From the NCBI RefSeq assembly GCF_000746825.1, contig NZ_JQIV01000006.1:620001-684000 (forward strand): a DNA stretch of 64,000 bases. The letters are read 5' to 3'. Both the position numbers and the translations under genes were made by a program. The notes beneath the pieces were generated by a model. The model was given only the letters and a program-made list of their open reading frames with translations, was not told where the DNA came from and did not search any database. Below are positions 1 to 8,240 of the stretch, one piece after another (the first letter of the stretch is position 1; every line of letters begins with the position of its first letter). The stretch is from Carnobacterium inhibens subsp. inhibens DSM 13024 (lineage in GTDB: Bacteria > Bacillota > Bacilli > Lactobacillales > Carnobacteriaceae).

Positions 1-762
1 GATCCCAAAATCAGAAGGGATTTCTCCGCCCATGCTAAGGATCCCCCGTTGTATCCCTATAGCTAAGCGATCTGAGCTGCAAATAAATAGTGTGCTAGGT
101 TCAAAAATATTCCAGTTTTCTTTAATAAAATCAGCTGCATAACGTGAGCGGTTTTCAAATCGTCGAATCTCTGGATCCAATTTATTTTTTTGAATTGTAG
201 ATATGTATCCATTCTCTCTTGAATATTCAAAAGGTTCTTTTACATCGATTCCAATATAAATAATCTTTTTATAACCTAAATCGATTCCATATTGAGTAGC
301 ACATGCGATACCTTCTTTATTATTTGAATCAACAAAATCATATCCGTGTCGATTTTCACCAAATAATACAACCGGTTTTGTGGCTCCACTGATCCATTCG
401 TAATCATTTTCACGCATGCCGCACATAATGTACCCATCACAGGATCCAATGTCAAAGTTGTTTTTAGTGACCAATTGTAAAGAATAATGTCGATTGTCTA
501 GCTCTCTCGCGATTCCAGTTAATAAATGCATATAATACGGTTCAGTTGTGTCCATTTCTTCCAGGATAAATAGTTTAATAACTTGCGTGCGATTGTTTAC
601 TAATGCTTTCGCAGCAACATTTGGTCGATAGTTGAGTTCTTCCATCGCTTCAAATACAAGTACTTTCAACTCATCTGTAACCTGCTCAGGATGATTGATT
701 ACTCTTGATACAGTCATTTTTGATACATTTGCTTTTTTAGCAACATCATTGAGGGTTGACAT
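1..762 (-). CDS. LacI family transcriptional regulator, cut at the window start
   Basis: The reverse strand is open from an ATG at 762 to base 1 (254 codons), so the C-terminal end lies outside the window. The N-terminus reads MSTLNDVAKKANVSKMTVSR, the LacI-type helix-turn-helix, followed by a hinge helix with the P-N-x-x-A-K-A-L pattern and then the start of the periplasmic-binding-like sensor domain. An AGGAGC ribosome binding site lies just upstream. LacI regulators usually repress sugar genes and bind a sugar or phosphosugar. The target is probably beyond the left edge and cannot be named from this fragment. Confidence 0.9.
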   Translation of the reverse strand, partial: MSTLNDVAKKANVSKMTVSRVINHPEQVTDELKVLVFEAMEELNYRPNVAAKALVNNRTQVIKLFILEEMDTTEPYYMHLLTGIARELDNRHYSLQLVTKNNFDIGSCDGYIMCGMRENDYEWISGATKPVVLFGENRHGYDFVDSNNKEGIACATQYGIDLGYKKIIYIGIDVKEPFEYSRENGYISTIQKNKLDPEIRRFENRSRYAADFIKENWNIFEPSTLFICSSDRLAIGIQRGILSMGGEIPSDFGI

Positions 763-887
763 TAGATGCTCCTTTCACATAATTTATATACTTTATAACT
801 TCTAGTTCGTACACTTTAGTATCCATAGTATAGAGAATCCATTTTTATATCAATCTAGCTCCTATTTTTAAAAACTATATGCGAATA

Positions 888-914
888 AAAAATCACCCTT
901 ATCAGGTGATTTTT
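888..914 (-). terminator. Rho-independent terminator of perR
   Basis: A 10-bp inverted repeat, AAAAATCACC and GGTGATTTTT, surrounds a 7-base loop just after the perR stop. On the reverse strand the stem is followed by a T-rich run, as expected for termination of perR. Confidence 0.8.
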
Positions 915-931
915 CAGTAACTATTCTATCC

Positions 932-1396
932 TTATACAGGAAATGTAGAATGAGTTGTTTCATCTCTCTTTTGTTGACATTCAGGGCAAATTCCATAAAT
1001 TTCTAATCTATGACGCTTCACTTCAAAACCCGTTAAATTCGTTGTTACTTCACCGATATCTTCTAATCCAGGGTAATAAAGATCTTCGATTCTACCACAA
1101 ATCTCACAGATTGCATGGTAATGTTGTGCAGATGTAAAATCAAATCGGCTTGAAGCATCGCCATAATTCATCTCGTCTACAAAACCAACTTTAGTAAATA
1201 AGCGTAAATTATTATAAACGGTAGCAACACTCATATTAGGAAATCTTGAGGCTAAAGCCTGATAGATTTCATCAGCTGTTGGATGATTATCATTTTCAAT
1301 TAGATATTCTAATATTCCATAACGTTGTGGTGTGATACGGATATGGGCTCTTTTTAATTTTTCAATCGACTGGGCTACTAAATGATTTGAAGTCAT
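932..1396 (-). CDS. perR: PerR, peroxide-responsive Fur-family repressor
   Basis: A 154-residue Fur-family DNA-binding repressor that senses peroxide through metal-catalysed oxidation of histidine. The regulatory metal ligands known from Bacillus PerR are all visible at shifted positions: H38, D86, H92, H94 and D105. The aspartate at 105, where Fur has glutamate, favours PerR over Fur. The structural zinc site is present as CxxC at 97-100 and a second CxxC near 137-140. The winged helix (about residues 20-80) contains SVATVYNNL. A strong GAGGAGGAG ribosome binding site precedes the ATG. It lies divergent from hemL, and a PerR-box-like inverted repeat sits between them. Targets in relatives are catalase, alkyl hydroperoxide reductase and haem genes; none is proven here. 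Confidence 0.92.
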   Translation of the reverse strand: MTSNHLVAQSIEKLKRAHIRITPQRYGILEYLIENDNHPTADEIYQALASRFPNMSVATVYNNLRLFTKVGFVDEMNYGDASSRFDFTSAQHYHAICEICGRIEDLYYPGLEDIGEVTTNLTGFEVKRHRLEIYGICPECQQKRDETTHSTFPV

Positions 1397-1470
1397 CTTT
1401 CTCCTCCTCTCAAAATCAATTAGCTAAAATTTGTTTATAAACTGATATAAAATTTAATTATCACTTAATA

Positions 1471-1492
1471 CTTATTATCATCTTATAATAAG
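1471..1492. promoter_or_regulatory. PerR-box-like inverted repeat
   Basis: CTTATTAT and ATAATAAG form an 8-bp inverted repeat around six bases between perR and hemL. Within it the half-site TTATAAT (1483-1489) matches one arm of the Bacillus PerR consensus exactly. The spacing differs from the usual 7-1-7 arrangement, so this is a candidate operator for perR autoregulation or hemL control, not a proven one. Confidence 0.4.
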
Positions 1493-1547
1493 TGTTTACA
1501 TTTTAATAATAACTTTTCTGTTCAAACTTTGCAAATAAATCCTAGTC

Positions 1548-1594
1548 CTTTCCTTACAGGAAAGATTGCACTTATAAGATAAGAGTTTTACAAT
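1548..1594 (+). promoter_or_regulatory. hemL promoter with adjoining inverted repeat
   Basis: TTGCAC (1566-1571) and TACAAT (1589-1594) are separated by 17 bases, a good SigA-type promoter reading toward hemL. Directly upstream lies CTTTCC-5-GGAAAG (1548-1564), a perfect inverted repeat that could bind a regulator. Confidence 0.65.
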
Positions 1595-1630
1595 AGTAAT
1601 GATTTTACTTTTTTAAGGAGGCAATTATTT

Positions 1631-2923
1631 ATGTTAAACCATACTCAAAGTGACCGCTTAGCTTTAGAAGCAAATAAAGTCATTGTAGGAGGAGTCAATA
1701 GTCCCAGTCGTTCATTTAAAGGTGTTGGCGGAGGAAATCCTGTCACGATGGATCATGGAGATGGAGCTTATTTATATGATGTTGACGGAAATCGTTACAT
1801 CGATTACTTAGCCGCATATGGTCCTATTATTACAGGATTCAATCATCCACATATTGTAAAAGCGATTAAACATGCTGCAGATACAGGTGTTTTATTCGGG
1901 ACTCCTACAGAACATGAAGTCATTTTTGCAAAAATGCTGACGGAAGCTATTCCCTCAATGGATAAAGTGCGTTTTACCAATTCTGGAACTGAAGCCGTTA
2001 TGACAACGGTTCGAGTCGCACGAGCGTATACAGAACGTGAATTGATTGTAAAATTCACAGGTCAATACCATGGTCACTTCGACCTTGTATTGGTTGAAGC
2101 AGGCAGCGGACCAGCTACTTTAGGAACCACAGATTCTGGCGGCATCACAAAAGGAACATCTAAAGAAGTCATTACTGTACCGTACAATGACGTTGAATCC
2201 TATAAAGCGGTTATGGAAAAATGGGGAGATCAAGTAGCAGCTGTTTTGGTTGAACCGATTGTCGGAAACTTCGGGATGGTTGCTCCAAAACCAGGATTTT
2301 TAGAAGCAGTCAATGAAATTACACATGAATATGGAGCATTGGTGATTTACGATGAAGTAATCACGAATTTCCGTTTCCATTATGGTGCGGCTCAAGATAT
2401 GTTAGGTGTCGTTCCTGATTTAACTGCCTTTGGCAAATCAATTGGTGGCGGATTGCCTATCGGAGCATATGGTGGACCAACTCGTATTATGGATACTGTA
2501 GCTCCTCTTGGACCCGCTTACCAAGCCGGAACAATGGCTGGAAATCCTCTTTCCATGCAAGCTGGAATTGCCTGTCTAGAGGTTTTACAAGAACCTGGTA
2601 TTTACGAAAGAATGGCTGATTTTGCTGTTCAGTTAAAAGAAGCTTTATTAGAAGCGGGAGAAAAATACGATATTCCTACTGTGGTTAACCAAATTGGCGG
2701 ATCATTGACAGTCTACTTTTCAGAACATCCAATCGAGGATTATGCTGATGCAGAAAATACAGATACCGAGCGTTTCGGAAAATTCTTTAAAGCGATGTTA
2801 GATGAAGGTATCAATTTAGCTCCAAGTAAATATGAAGCTTGGTTTTTGACTATCATGCATACTCAAGAGGACATAGATGAAACAAAATGTGCTATAGATA
2901 GAGCATTTTCTAAATTAGTTTAA
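1631..2923 (+). CDS. hemL: Glutamate-1-semialdehyde 2,1-aminomutase (HemL/GsaB)
   Basis: A 430-residue PLP-dependent aminomutase of family length. The enzyme converts glutamate-1-semialdehyde to 5-aminolevulinate, the entry to tetrapyrrole synthesis by the C5 route. Visible features are the N-terminal GGVNSPSR motif, the NSGTEA loop that holds the cofactor phosphate, the YDEV motif and the PLP lysine K269 in [23 protein letters not shown] precedes the ATG by ten bases. It is divergent from perR, like gsaB of Bacillus as I recall it. No other haem gene is in the window, so it may act alone, as a second copy, or on a related substrate. Confidence 0.92.
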   Translation: MLNHTQSDRLALEANKVIVGGVNSPSRSFKGVGGGNPVTMDHGDGAYLYDVDGNRYIDYLAAYGPIITGFNHPHIVKAIKHAADTGVLFGTPTEHEVIFAKMLTEAIPSMDKVRFTNSGTEAVMTTVRVARAYTERELIVKFTGQYHGHFDLVLVEAGSGPATLGTTDSGGITKGTSKEVITVPYNDVESYKAVMEKWGDQVAAVLVEPIVGNFGMVAPKPGFLEAVNEITHEYGALVIYDEVITNFRFHYGAAQDMLGVVPDLTAFGKSIGGGLPIGAYGGPTRIMDTVAPLGPAYQAGTMAGNPLSMQAGIACLEVLQEPGIYERMADFAVQLKEALLEAGEKYDIPTVVNQIGGSLTVYFSEHPIEDYADAENTDTERFGKFFKAMLDEGINLAPSKYEAWFLTIMHTQEDIDETKCAIDRAFSKLV

Positions 2924-3049
2924 TCCTTAAAGTTGCCCTTTTTCTTATTCTCTCAATTTTCAGACTATTTACGCTAAACTCTTTGCTTATTCTAGGCAAA
3001 GAGTTTATCATTGAAGTACAACTATCAATAAACGGAGTGAACTTAATTT

Positions 3050-4147
3050 ATGAGAATCGGAGCACGAACGCTCAAAACAGGGATAGCGGTAGCTCTTTCC
3101 TTAGCTATTCCTTTATTATTCAATTTTCCATCAGGCAGTGTTTTAGCTGCGATTTCAGCAATTTTTGCTTTGCAGCCTTCTGTCAAGCAATCTATAAAAA
3201 CACTGAAAGATCGTATTATAGCTAACTTGATTGGTGCATTAGTTGCGATCTGCATAACACTGACATTGGGAAATCATTTTATCATTGTAGGAGTTGCCGC
3301 TTGTGTCTTGATCGCTATATTAAACAAGATGAATCTTAGCAGTGTGATTGGCTTAGCTACAGTTACGTTGATTGTTATCATGCAGACGACTGAAGATAAC
3401 TTTATTCTTTATGCCACTATAAGGGTGGCTGCTACAATTATGGGAGTTTTTATCGCATTTTTGGTGAATACTATTTTGTTCCCGCCTAAATACGAAGAAA
3501 AATTGTACCACGTTACAGACTATTCAACTACTGAGATCATGAAATTTCTACGTGCCAGTGTTCGGAAAAACAGCCAATATCCTGTTCTAAAAAAGGACCT
3601 GAAATGGATCAAGTCAGAGTTGAATCGTATGGATGTATACCTTTCCCTGTTTAAAGATGAAGGTCTGCTCACAAGAAAAAAAGACCGTGTACAAAAATTG
3701 CGTAAAGTTGTTGTTTACAGACAAATTATTGAGACTACGAAAGAAGCTTATAATTTATCGCACACATTTCATAGTTACGAAAACTCATTCAACCATTTTC
3801 CAAAAGATTTGCGTATTCTGATACGTGAACGTCTAGAAACATTGTTAACGGCGCACGAACAAATATTGCTAAAATTTAATGGACGTGTTTCACCCGACAG
3901 CGTAAATTTCATTTCATATAAAGCACCACTTCGAAAAGAGTTTATGCAATCTTTCTTTGATGAAGCAAGTTTAGAAGAATATATGCATGACGATTATGGC
4001 CAAAGCAATGCCGTTATTCATATCATGTCTAGTATTTTAAAATATGAAGAACATTTAGAGCACTTAAATATCTTAGTCAGCAGCTATAAAGGAAACGATT
4101 GGAATCCTGATACTGAAATTTCAAATATTGAGCACGTTGAACAATAA
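3050..4147 (+). CDS. FUSC/aromatic acid exporter-family membrane protein (YgaE-like, DUF939)
   Basis: A 365-residue protein. The first roughly 150 residues hold about five or six hydrophobic segments in short pairs, and the next 210 residues form a charged, largely helical cytoplasmic domain. This is the layout of the ArAE_1/DUF939 half-size FUSC family. The start follows CGGAGTG. The family is related to exporters of aromatic acids, but no substrate is known for this branch. Its place beside hemL and perR recalls Bacillus ygaE-gsaB-perR. A strong terminator follows it. Confidence 0.8.
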   Translation: MRIGARTLKTGIAVALSLAIPLLFNFPSGSVLAAISAIFALQPSVKQSIKTLKDRIIANLIGALVAICITLTLGNHFIIVGVAACVLIAILNKMNLSSVIGLATVTLIVIMQTTEDNFILYATIRVAATIMGVFIAFLVNTILFPPKYEEKLYHVTDYSTTEIMKFLRASVRKNSQYPVLKKDLKWIKSELNRMDVYLSLFKDEGLLTRKKDRVQKLRKVVVYRQIIETTKEAYNLSHTFHSYENSFNHFPKDLRILIRERLETLLTAHEQILLKFNGRVSPDSVNFISYKAPLRKEFMQSFFDEASLEEYMHDDYGQSNAVIHIMSSILKYEEHLEHLNILVSSYKGNDWNPDTEISNIEHVEQ

Positions 4148-4167
4148 TAGTACTCAATCCAAACAAA

Positions 4168-4208
4168 AAAGAGAAGCAATGATTGAATTCATTGCTTCTC
4201 TTTTTTTG
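4168..4208. terminator. Bidirectional terminator between two convergent genes
   Basis: A perfect 12-bp stem (4171-4182 with 4189-4200) with a 6-base loop is flanked by an A run on one side and seven Ts on the other. It can therefore stop transcription of both the FUSC gene and the convergent gene that ends at 4217. Confidence 0.9.
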
Positions 4209-4216
4209 CAGTTTTT

Positions 4217-5059
4217 TTACATTCCGCTCGTAGTATCTATTTTTTGATCGAGCGACTCTTCGAATAATGTACTATATAGATCCGTTCCCTCAGTATTCAA
4301 TGTTCTTCCATTTTCTGATAATGTGCTTTCTAAAGCTACACCATCCGCTTCTAATTTTTCCAGATAACGTTCATGAAGATCAAAACTGATCCATCCGTTG
4401 TCTTGAATGGTCGACAACATTTCATTTAAATAAGAAGTGTAGTCAAGTGTTCTTGAATTATTGTTCCCTTTTTCGCTGCTGCTTGGATTTGGAGAAATAA
4501 ACACAACTAAAGATTCAGGTAAAGCATCTTTAATAGCTTCATAATTCATAGCTAAATATTCACTAGAGTCAACCAAACTAATGTCTAACTTTTGATCAGC
4601 ATAAGCTGGTAATTGAAAGAAAATAACATCAGGTTTTGTTTCTGCGAGTTCCACTACTTTATTTTCACTGATCAGTTTATAAGAATCATAATCAGGATTT
4701 ACCAAACGATTTACTTTTATCGTTTTATTCGCTTGTTCATTTATGTATTGTTCTGCTTCAGAGATCCATTGTTCTTCTTCAGCGATATCTCCATAAAAAC
4801 TTACTGAAACTTCTTCTTCTTTTACCAAGCTGACATACTTTATGTAATCCATTACAGACATTTCTTGACGACTATTTTCATAGTTAGCCAACTGTTCTGC
4901 TGTATCTTCTTTCGTACTTCCTAGTTCTTGTTGGTCTGTTTGTTCTGAAACAGCCATTAATTCTTTTTGCTGCTTTTTAGAATAATTCATTCCGAAAAGG
5001 ATCACTCCAGATGCTAAAATAACCAGCAGAACAATAGCAAATCCGCCTTTTTTAGACAT
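4217..5059 (-). CDS. Membrane-anchored SGNH/GDSL-hydrolase-like protein
   Basis: A 280-residue protein with one N-terminal membrane segment (about residues 6-25, after MSKKGG). A glutamate-rich linker and an extracellular alpha/beta domain follow. The SVSFYGDI segment occupies the place of the SGNH block I GDS motif, and a PDVIFFQLPAY segment the second-strand region. The catalytic serine of block I is not clearly present (GDIAEE), so the protein may be a degenerate hydrolase. AAGGAG precedes the ATG. It ends at the bidirectional terminator. Function unknown; likely a cell-surface enzyme acting on wall polymers or lipids. Confidence 0.55.
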   Translation of the reverse strand: MSKKGGFAIVLLVILASGVILFGMNYSKKQQKELMAVSEQTDQQELGSTKEDTAEQLANYENSRQEMSVMDYIKYVSLVKEEEVSVSFYGDIAEEEQWISEAEQYINEQANKTIKVNRLVNPDYDSYKLISENKVVELAETKPDVIFFQLPAYADQKLDISLVDSSEYLAMNYEAIKDALPESLVVFISPNPSSSEKGNNNSRTLDYTSYLNEMLSTIQDNGWISFDLHERYLEKLEADGVALESTLSENGRTLNTEGTDLYSTLFEESLDQKIDTTSGM

Positions 5060-5173
5060 ATTTATTCACTCCTTAAAATCAAACTTTGTTTTTTATTGAC
5101 TTCTTCTGTACGTCATCTTTCAACAGTTTACCATATATTCGATAAGATTCACTACCCTTTTTAGTAAAGAATA

Positions 5174-5201
5174 AAGAGGCTCCAAAGATTTGGAACCTCT
5201 T
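5174..5201 (-). terminator. Probable terminator of the DUF402 gene
   Basis: Two 6-bp arms, AAGAGG/CCTCTT and TCCAAA/TTTGGA, stack around one mismatch with a 2-base loop. The T run on the reverse strand is weak, so this may be only a 3'-end hairpin. Confidence 0.5.
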
Positions 5202-5252
5202 ACCCCTTTTACTCATTCAAGAGAACTTGCTCTCATCTTATCCAGTATAAGC

Positions 5253-5789
5253 TCATTGCTTAAGTGATAACTGTTGATAGCGTTTGTACCATATGTCAAC
5301 ATACTCTTTTGAGAAAGGACCTTTTTCTTCATTGATCCAATCTACTAAGATTTTCACGTTTTCTTTTAATATATGGTCAATATCATCAGGGTAACTCCAC
5401 TTTTTGCTATGATCTTCATACTCATCTACATCCAATAAGCGTTTTTCGCCATCAGGAAAGACTTTGATATCTAAATCATAATCAATATACTTCAAACCTT
5501 CTTCATCTAGTGTGTAAGGCGAAGCAAGATTACAATAGTAAGAAACACCATTATCTCTTATCATTGCAATGATATTGAACCAATAATGCTTATGGAAATA
5601 AACAATCGCTGGTTCTCGAGTTAGCCATCTTCGGCCATCCGATTCCGTTACTAGAGTATGATCATTTACTCCGATTAACGATTGATCACTTGTCTTAAGT
5701 ACCATTGTATCTCTCCACGTGCGATGTAAACTGCCATCATGTTTATAGCTTTGGATCGTGATGTATTCTCCTTCTTTTGGAATATGCAT
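5253..5789 (-). CDS. DUF402 nucleoside tri-/diphosphate phosphatase (YgaC/Ntdp-like)
   Basis: A 178-residue protein of the DUF402/UPF0374 family. Staphylococcal and Bacillus members hydrolyse nucleoside tri- and diphosphates with divalent metal. The length and the pattern of conserved acidic residues fit: [10 protein letters not shown], then [24 protein letters not shown], whose aspartates bind metal in the family. The ribosome binding site (TTAGGG) is close to the ATG and weak. In Bacillus, ygaC lies between mutY and the perR-gsaB pair, as it does here. It is probably monocistronic. Confidence 0.82.
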   Translation of the reverse strand: MHIPKEGEYITIQSYKHDGSLHRTWRDTMVLKTSDQSLIGVNDHTLVTESDGRRWLTREPAIVYFHKHYWFNIIAMIRDNGVSYYCNLASPYTLDEEGLKYIDYDLDIKVFPDGEKRLLDVDEYEDHSKKWSYPDDIDHILKENVKILVDWINEEKGPFSKEYVDIWYKRYQQLSLKQ

Positions 5790-5982
5790 CCCTAACCCAA
5801 CTTTCTTTTTCTCGCATAAAATCGCAAGAAATTAGTAAATAATAAACCAGAGAATGCCTAAGCACTCGACTCGTATTTATTATATCACAACTCTTAATCT
5901 TTATAGTATAAAACCAAATAAATAATGAAAAAAAAATGAGAAAAAATTGATTTAAGAGCAAGATTCCTTTATTCACACAAAA

Positions 5983-6030
5983 ACCCACTCATTTTTTCAA
6001 TAAATACTGAAAAAATGAATGGGTACTTTT
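5983..6030. terminator. Terminator of mutY
   Basis: An inverted repeat of about 17 bp (5983-5999 with 6008-6024, one mismatch) surrounds an 8-base loop just after the mutY stop codon. T runs follow in both directions. Confidence 0.85.
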
Positions 6031-6035
6031 TCGAA

Positions 6036-7250
6036 TTAGTTGTGATTAAACTTAGAAAGATAACTTTGCCACATTTTTGTTTGTGGACCGGGAAATGTAT
6101 AGTGGTCAAAATCAGAAGGATGCACCCAATAACAATTTTCAGGAATGAACATAGGCTCTTCTTCTTTTACTACCTGTCCATAATAGACAGCTACAAACCA
6201 TTTTAAATGACTAAAAATATGTTGAACTTCATCAAATGGTTGCTCCATTAACGTTGGCTTGACGGCATATTTTGCCTCTAGCTCAGCCATTACATTTTTT
6301 ATAACCTGTTCTGTTTTATTTTCATCAGTTACTCCAGTTAAGGTTCCCTTTTTAATTTCTGCTTCATGAGTGACAGATTCTTCTTCAATTAAAGGAAAGG
6401 TCCACATATTAGCCAGCAATCCATTTTCTGGCCTCTTTTCTAGCAAAAATGCACCCTCTGCATTTTTAATGATCGCCCCTACATAATAAACTGGTTTGGC
6501 TTTTTTCTTTTTACTTTTTACAGGGTATTTATCCCATGTTCCATTTTGATACGATTGATTAAATTCTTTAACCGGGCTTAATTCAGGATGGTAATTTTTA
6601 GGTGTACAAATACTTGAACCCAAGTCCATAAATGCTTGATTAAAATCGCCTGGTTTATAGGGATCAATCAGTTCTCGCATAATAGCTTCAAAAATTTTGC
6701 GGTTGCCCGGTTTAGCAATATCGGCATCAATTTCAAATAAGCGACTCAATACGCGCATAACATTTCCGTCAACTGCAGGTTCTGGCAAACCAAAAGCCAT
6801 ACTTGCGATTGCTCCAGTAGTATAGGGTCCGATTCCTTTTAATTTACTGATTTCTTTAGGGTCTTTAGGCATTTCGCCATCGTAATCTTCCATGATTTGT
6901 TGGGCTGCTTTTTGCATATTACGAACTCGTGAATAATAGCCTAACCCTTCCCAAGCTTTTAACAACACATCTTCATGCGCATTTGCTAATGCTTCTATCG
7001 TTGGGAAATTATTCATGAAATTCAAGTAATAAGGGATAACCGTATCTACCCTTGTTTGTTGCAGCATGATCTCAGAAACCCAAATACGGTAAGGATCATT
7101 ATTTTTACGCCAAGGCAGATCTCGTTTTTCAATATCATACCAACTTAAAAGCGTTTCTCTAAACCGATTGATTTTTTCTTGTGGCCACATGGGTATACCA
7201 TGAAGTATTTTTTGCTCTTTTTCATCTATCTTCGATTCTATTTCTGTCAT
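6036..7250 (-). CDS. mutY: Adenine DNA glycosylase MutY lacking [4Fe-4S] ligands
   Basis: A 404-residue glycosylase that removes adenine mispaired with 8-oxoguanine. Visible are catalytic E60 in VSEIMLQQTRVDTV, the helix-hairpin-helix KLKGIGPYTTGA (about 136-147) and catalytic D161 in VDGNVMRVLSR. A C-terminal MutT-like domain (about 250-400) recognises 8-oxoG. The iron-sulfur loop has lost its ligands: only C215 remains, and the positions of the usual C-x6-C-x2-C-x5-C are P222, S225 and N231. Clusterless MutY proteins are known from Lactobacillales and some eukaryotes. Its ATG overlaps the recX stop by 4 bases, so the two genes are translationally coupled. Confidence 0.95.
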   Translation of the reverse strand: MTEIESKIDEKEQKILHGIPMWPQEKINRFRETLLSWYDIEKRDLPWRKNNDPYRIWVSEIMLQQTRVDTVIPYYLNFMNNFPTIEALANAHEDVLLKAWEGLGYYSRVRNMQKAAQQIMEDYDGEMPKDPKEISKLKGIGPYTTGAIASMAFGLPEPAVDGNVMRVLSRLFEIDADIAKPGNRKIFEAIMRELIDPYKPGDFNQAFMDLGSSICTPKNYHPELSPVKEFNQSYQNGTWDKYPVKSKKKKAKPVYYVGAIIKNAEGAFLLEKRPENGLLANMWTFPLIEEESVTHEAEIKKGTLTGVTDENKTEQVIKNVMAELEAKYAVKPTLMEQPFDEVQHIFSHLKWFVAVYYGQVVKEEEPMFIPENCYWVHPSDFDHYTFPGPQTKMWQSYLSKFNHN

Positions 7251-8101
7251 TCGTCCTCTTCTTCCATTTCTTTTTCATTGATATACTGCGTGATTAAATC
7301 TCCTGCAAAACCTTTTTGAAACAAGGCACTTTTAACTTTTTGAATCTTTTTAGATCCCGTTAATTTGGATTGTTTACGCCAAATTTTATCACCTTGTGTT
7401 TTTAATGCATCATATTCATCGTCATCTTCTTTTTCGGTTGTGATCTGCTCCAATACTTGAGTGATCACATCTGATTGAAATCCTTTTTGCATCAAATTTT
7501 GACGGATTTTATTGCTTGTCTCTCTTGAAGAATGTTGTGAGGAGCGACGCATAACTTTTTCTGCTAGCGCAACACCATTTTCCACCATTTGATCAAATGG
7601 ATACTGTTCCATCGCTTCTTCGATTGTTTCCTCTTTAACTCCACGTTTTTTCAATTCTCTTTTTATCACGTAAGGCCCCTTTCCGCTAACATTTGCAGCG
7701 GTTCTTGTATAACTTTCAGCATACATTAAATCATTTAAGTAGCCTTGTTCTTTTAATTGTTCAATCACTTGATCAGCTGTTTCACCAGTAAACTCATGGG
7801 CAATCAAATCATCTTTAATTTCTTTTATTGAGCGCAAAGAATAATTCAGATATACTAGTGCTCTCGTATAAGCTTTACGGTAGCCATCTTCTATTTCTAA
7901 TTGCTGCCGGAAGGTCTTTGAAATTTCCATCCCTTTGTGCAAAATATGTTTAATTAAAATAGCTTCATCAACAGGAAAAGCATATTCTTCATCTAAATAA
8001 ATATTGTAGCGTCCTTTTCGTTTCTGCGCTTCAATTTTTGTAATCTTAGGCAATGTTGATGTTGAAGATGCCTGCTTTTTACTCTCTTTTCCATTTATCA
8101 T
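7247..8101 (-). CDS. recX: RecX, regulator of RecA
   Basis: A protein of about 284 residues that binds RecA filaments and limits their growth. It is largely helical, with repeated three-helix RecX units such as ALVYLNYSLRSIKEIKDDL and YAESYTRTAANVSGKGPYVI followed by KRELKKRGVKEETI. I chose the ATG at 8101 because CAGGAGTG lies eight bases upstream. An open extension to 8206 covers the promoter and is not expected to be translated. The gene is coupled to mutY by an ATGA overlap, giving a small DNA-repair operon. Confidence 0.9.
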   Translation of the reverse strand: MINGKESKKQASSTSTLPKITKIEAQKRKGRYNIYLDEEYAFPVDEAILIKHILHKGMEISKTFRQQLEIEDGYRKAYTRALVYLNYSLRSIKEIKDDLIAHEFTGETADQVIEQLKEQGYLNDLMYAESYTRTAANVSGKGPYVIKRELKKRGVKEETIEEAMEQYPFDQMVENGVALAEKVMRRSSQHSSRETSNKIRQNLMQKGFQSDVITQVLEQITTEKEDDDEYDALKTQGDKIWRKQSKLTGSKKIQKVKSALFQKGFAGDLITQYINEKEMEEEDE

Positions 8102-8129
8102 AGACTCACACTCCTGCCTCAGTCTTTCT

Positions 8130-8139
8130 ATTATAGCAT
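8130..8139 (-). promoter_or_regulatory. Extended -10 promoter of recX-mutY
   Basis: On the reverse strand TGCTATAAT ends about 30 bases before the recX ATG at 8101. This is an extended -10 element; no convincing -35 is present 17 bases upstream. It supports the shorter recX start. Confidence 0.55.
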
Positions 8140-8197
8140 AAACCGAATACAAACACACGTTCGAAAAACCAGTATTACATAAGTAGATGCATAACAA

Positions 8198-8235
8198 AAG
8201 CGGCACTGACCTAAGTCGGAGCCGCTTCTTTTTTT
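8198..8235. terminator. Terminator after the first YflT-type gene
   Basis: AAGCGGC (8198-8204) pairs with GCCGCTT (8221-8227), with an imperfect inner stem. Long T runs lie on the plus side and TTTTG on the reverse side, just beyond the stop of the gene ending at 8241. Confidence 0.7.
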
Positions 8236-8240
8236 ATTTT

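Noticed and set aside
5743-5988. 81-codon reverse frame overlapping the start of the DUF402 gene
   Set aside because: No ribosome binding site, very AT-rich hydrophobic sequence, and it overlaps a well-supported gene start.
8102-8206. N-terminal extension of RecX
   Set aside because: It runs through the extended -10 element and the ribosome binding site of the ATG at 8101.
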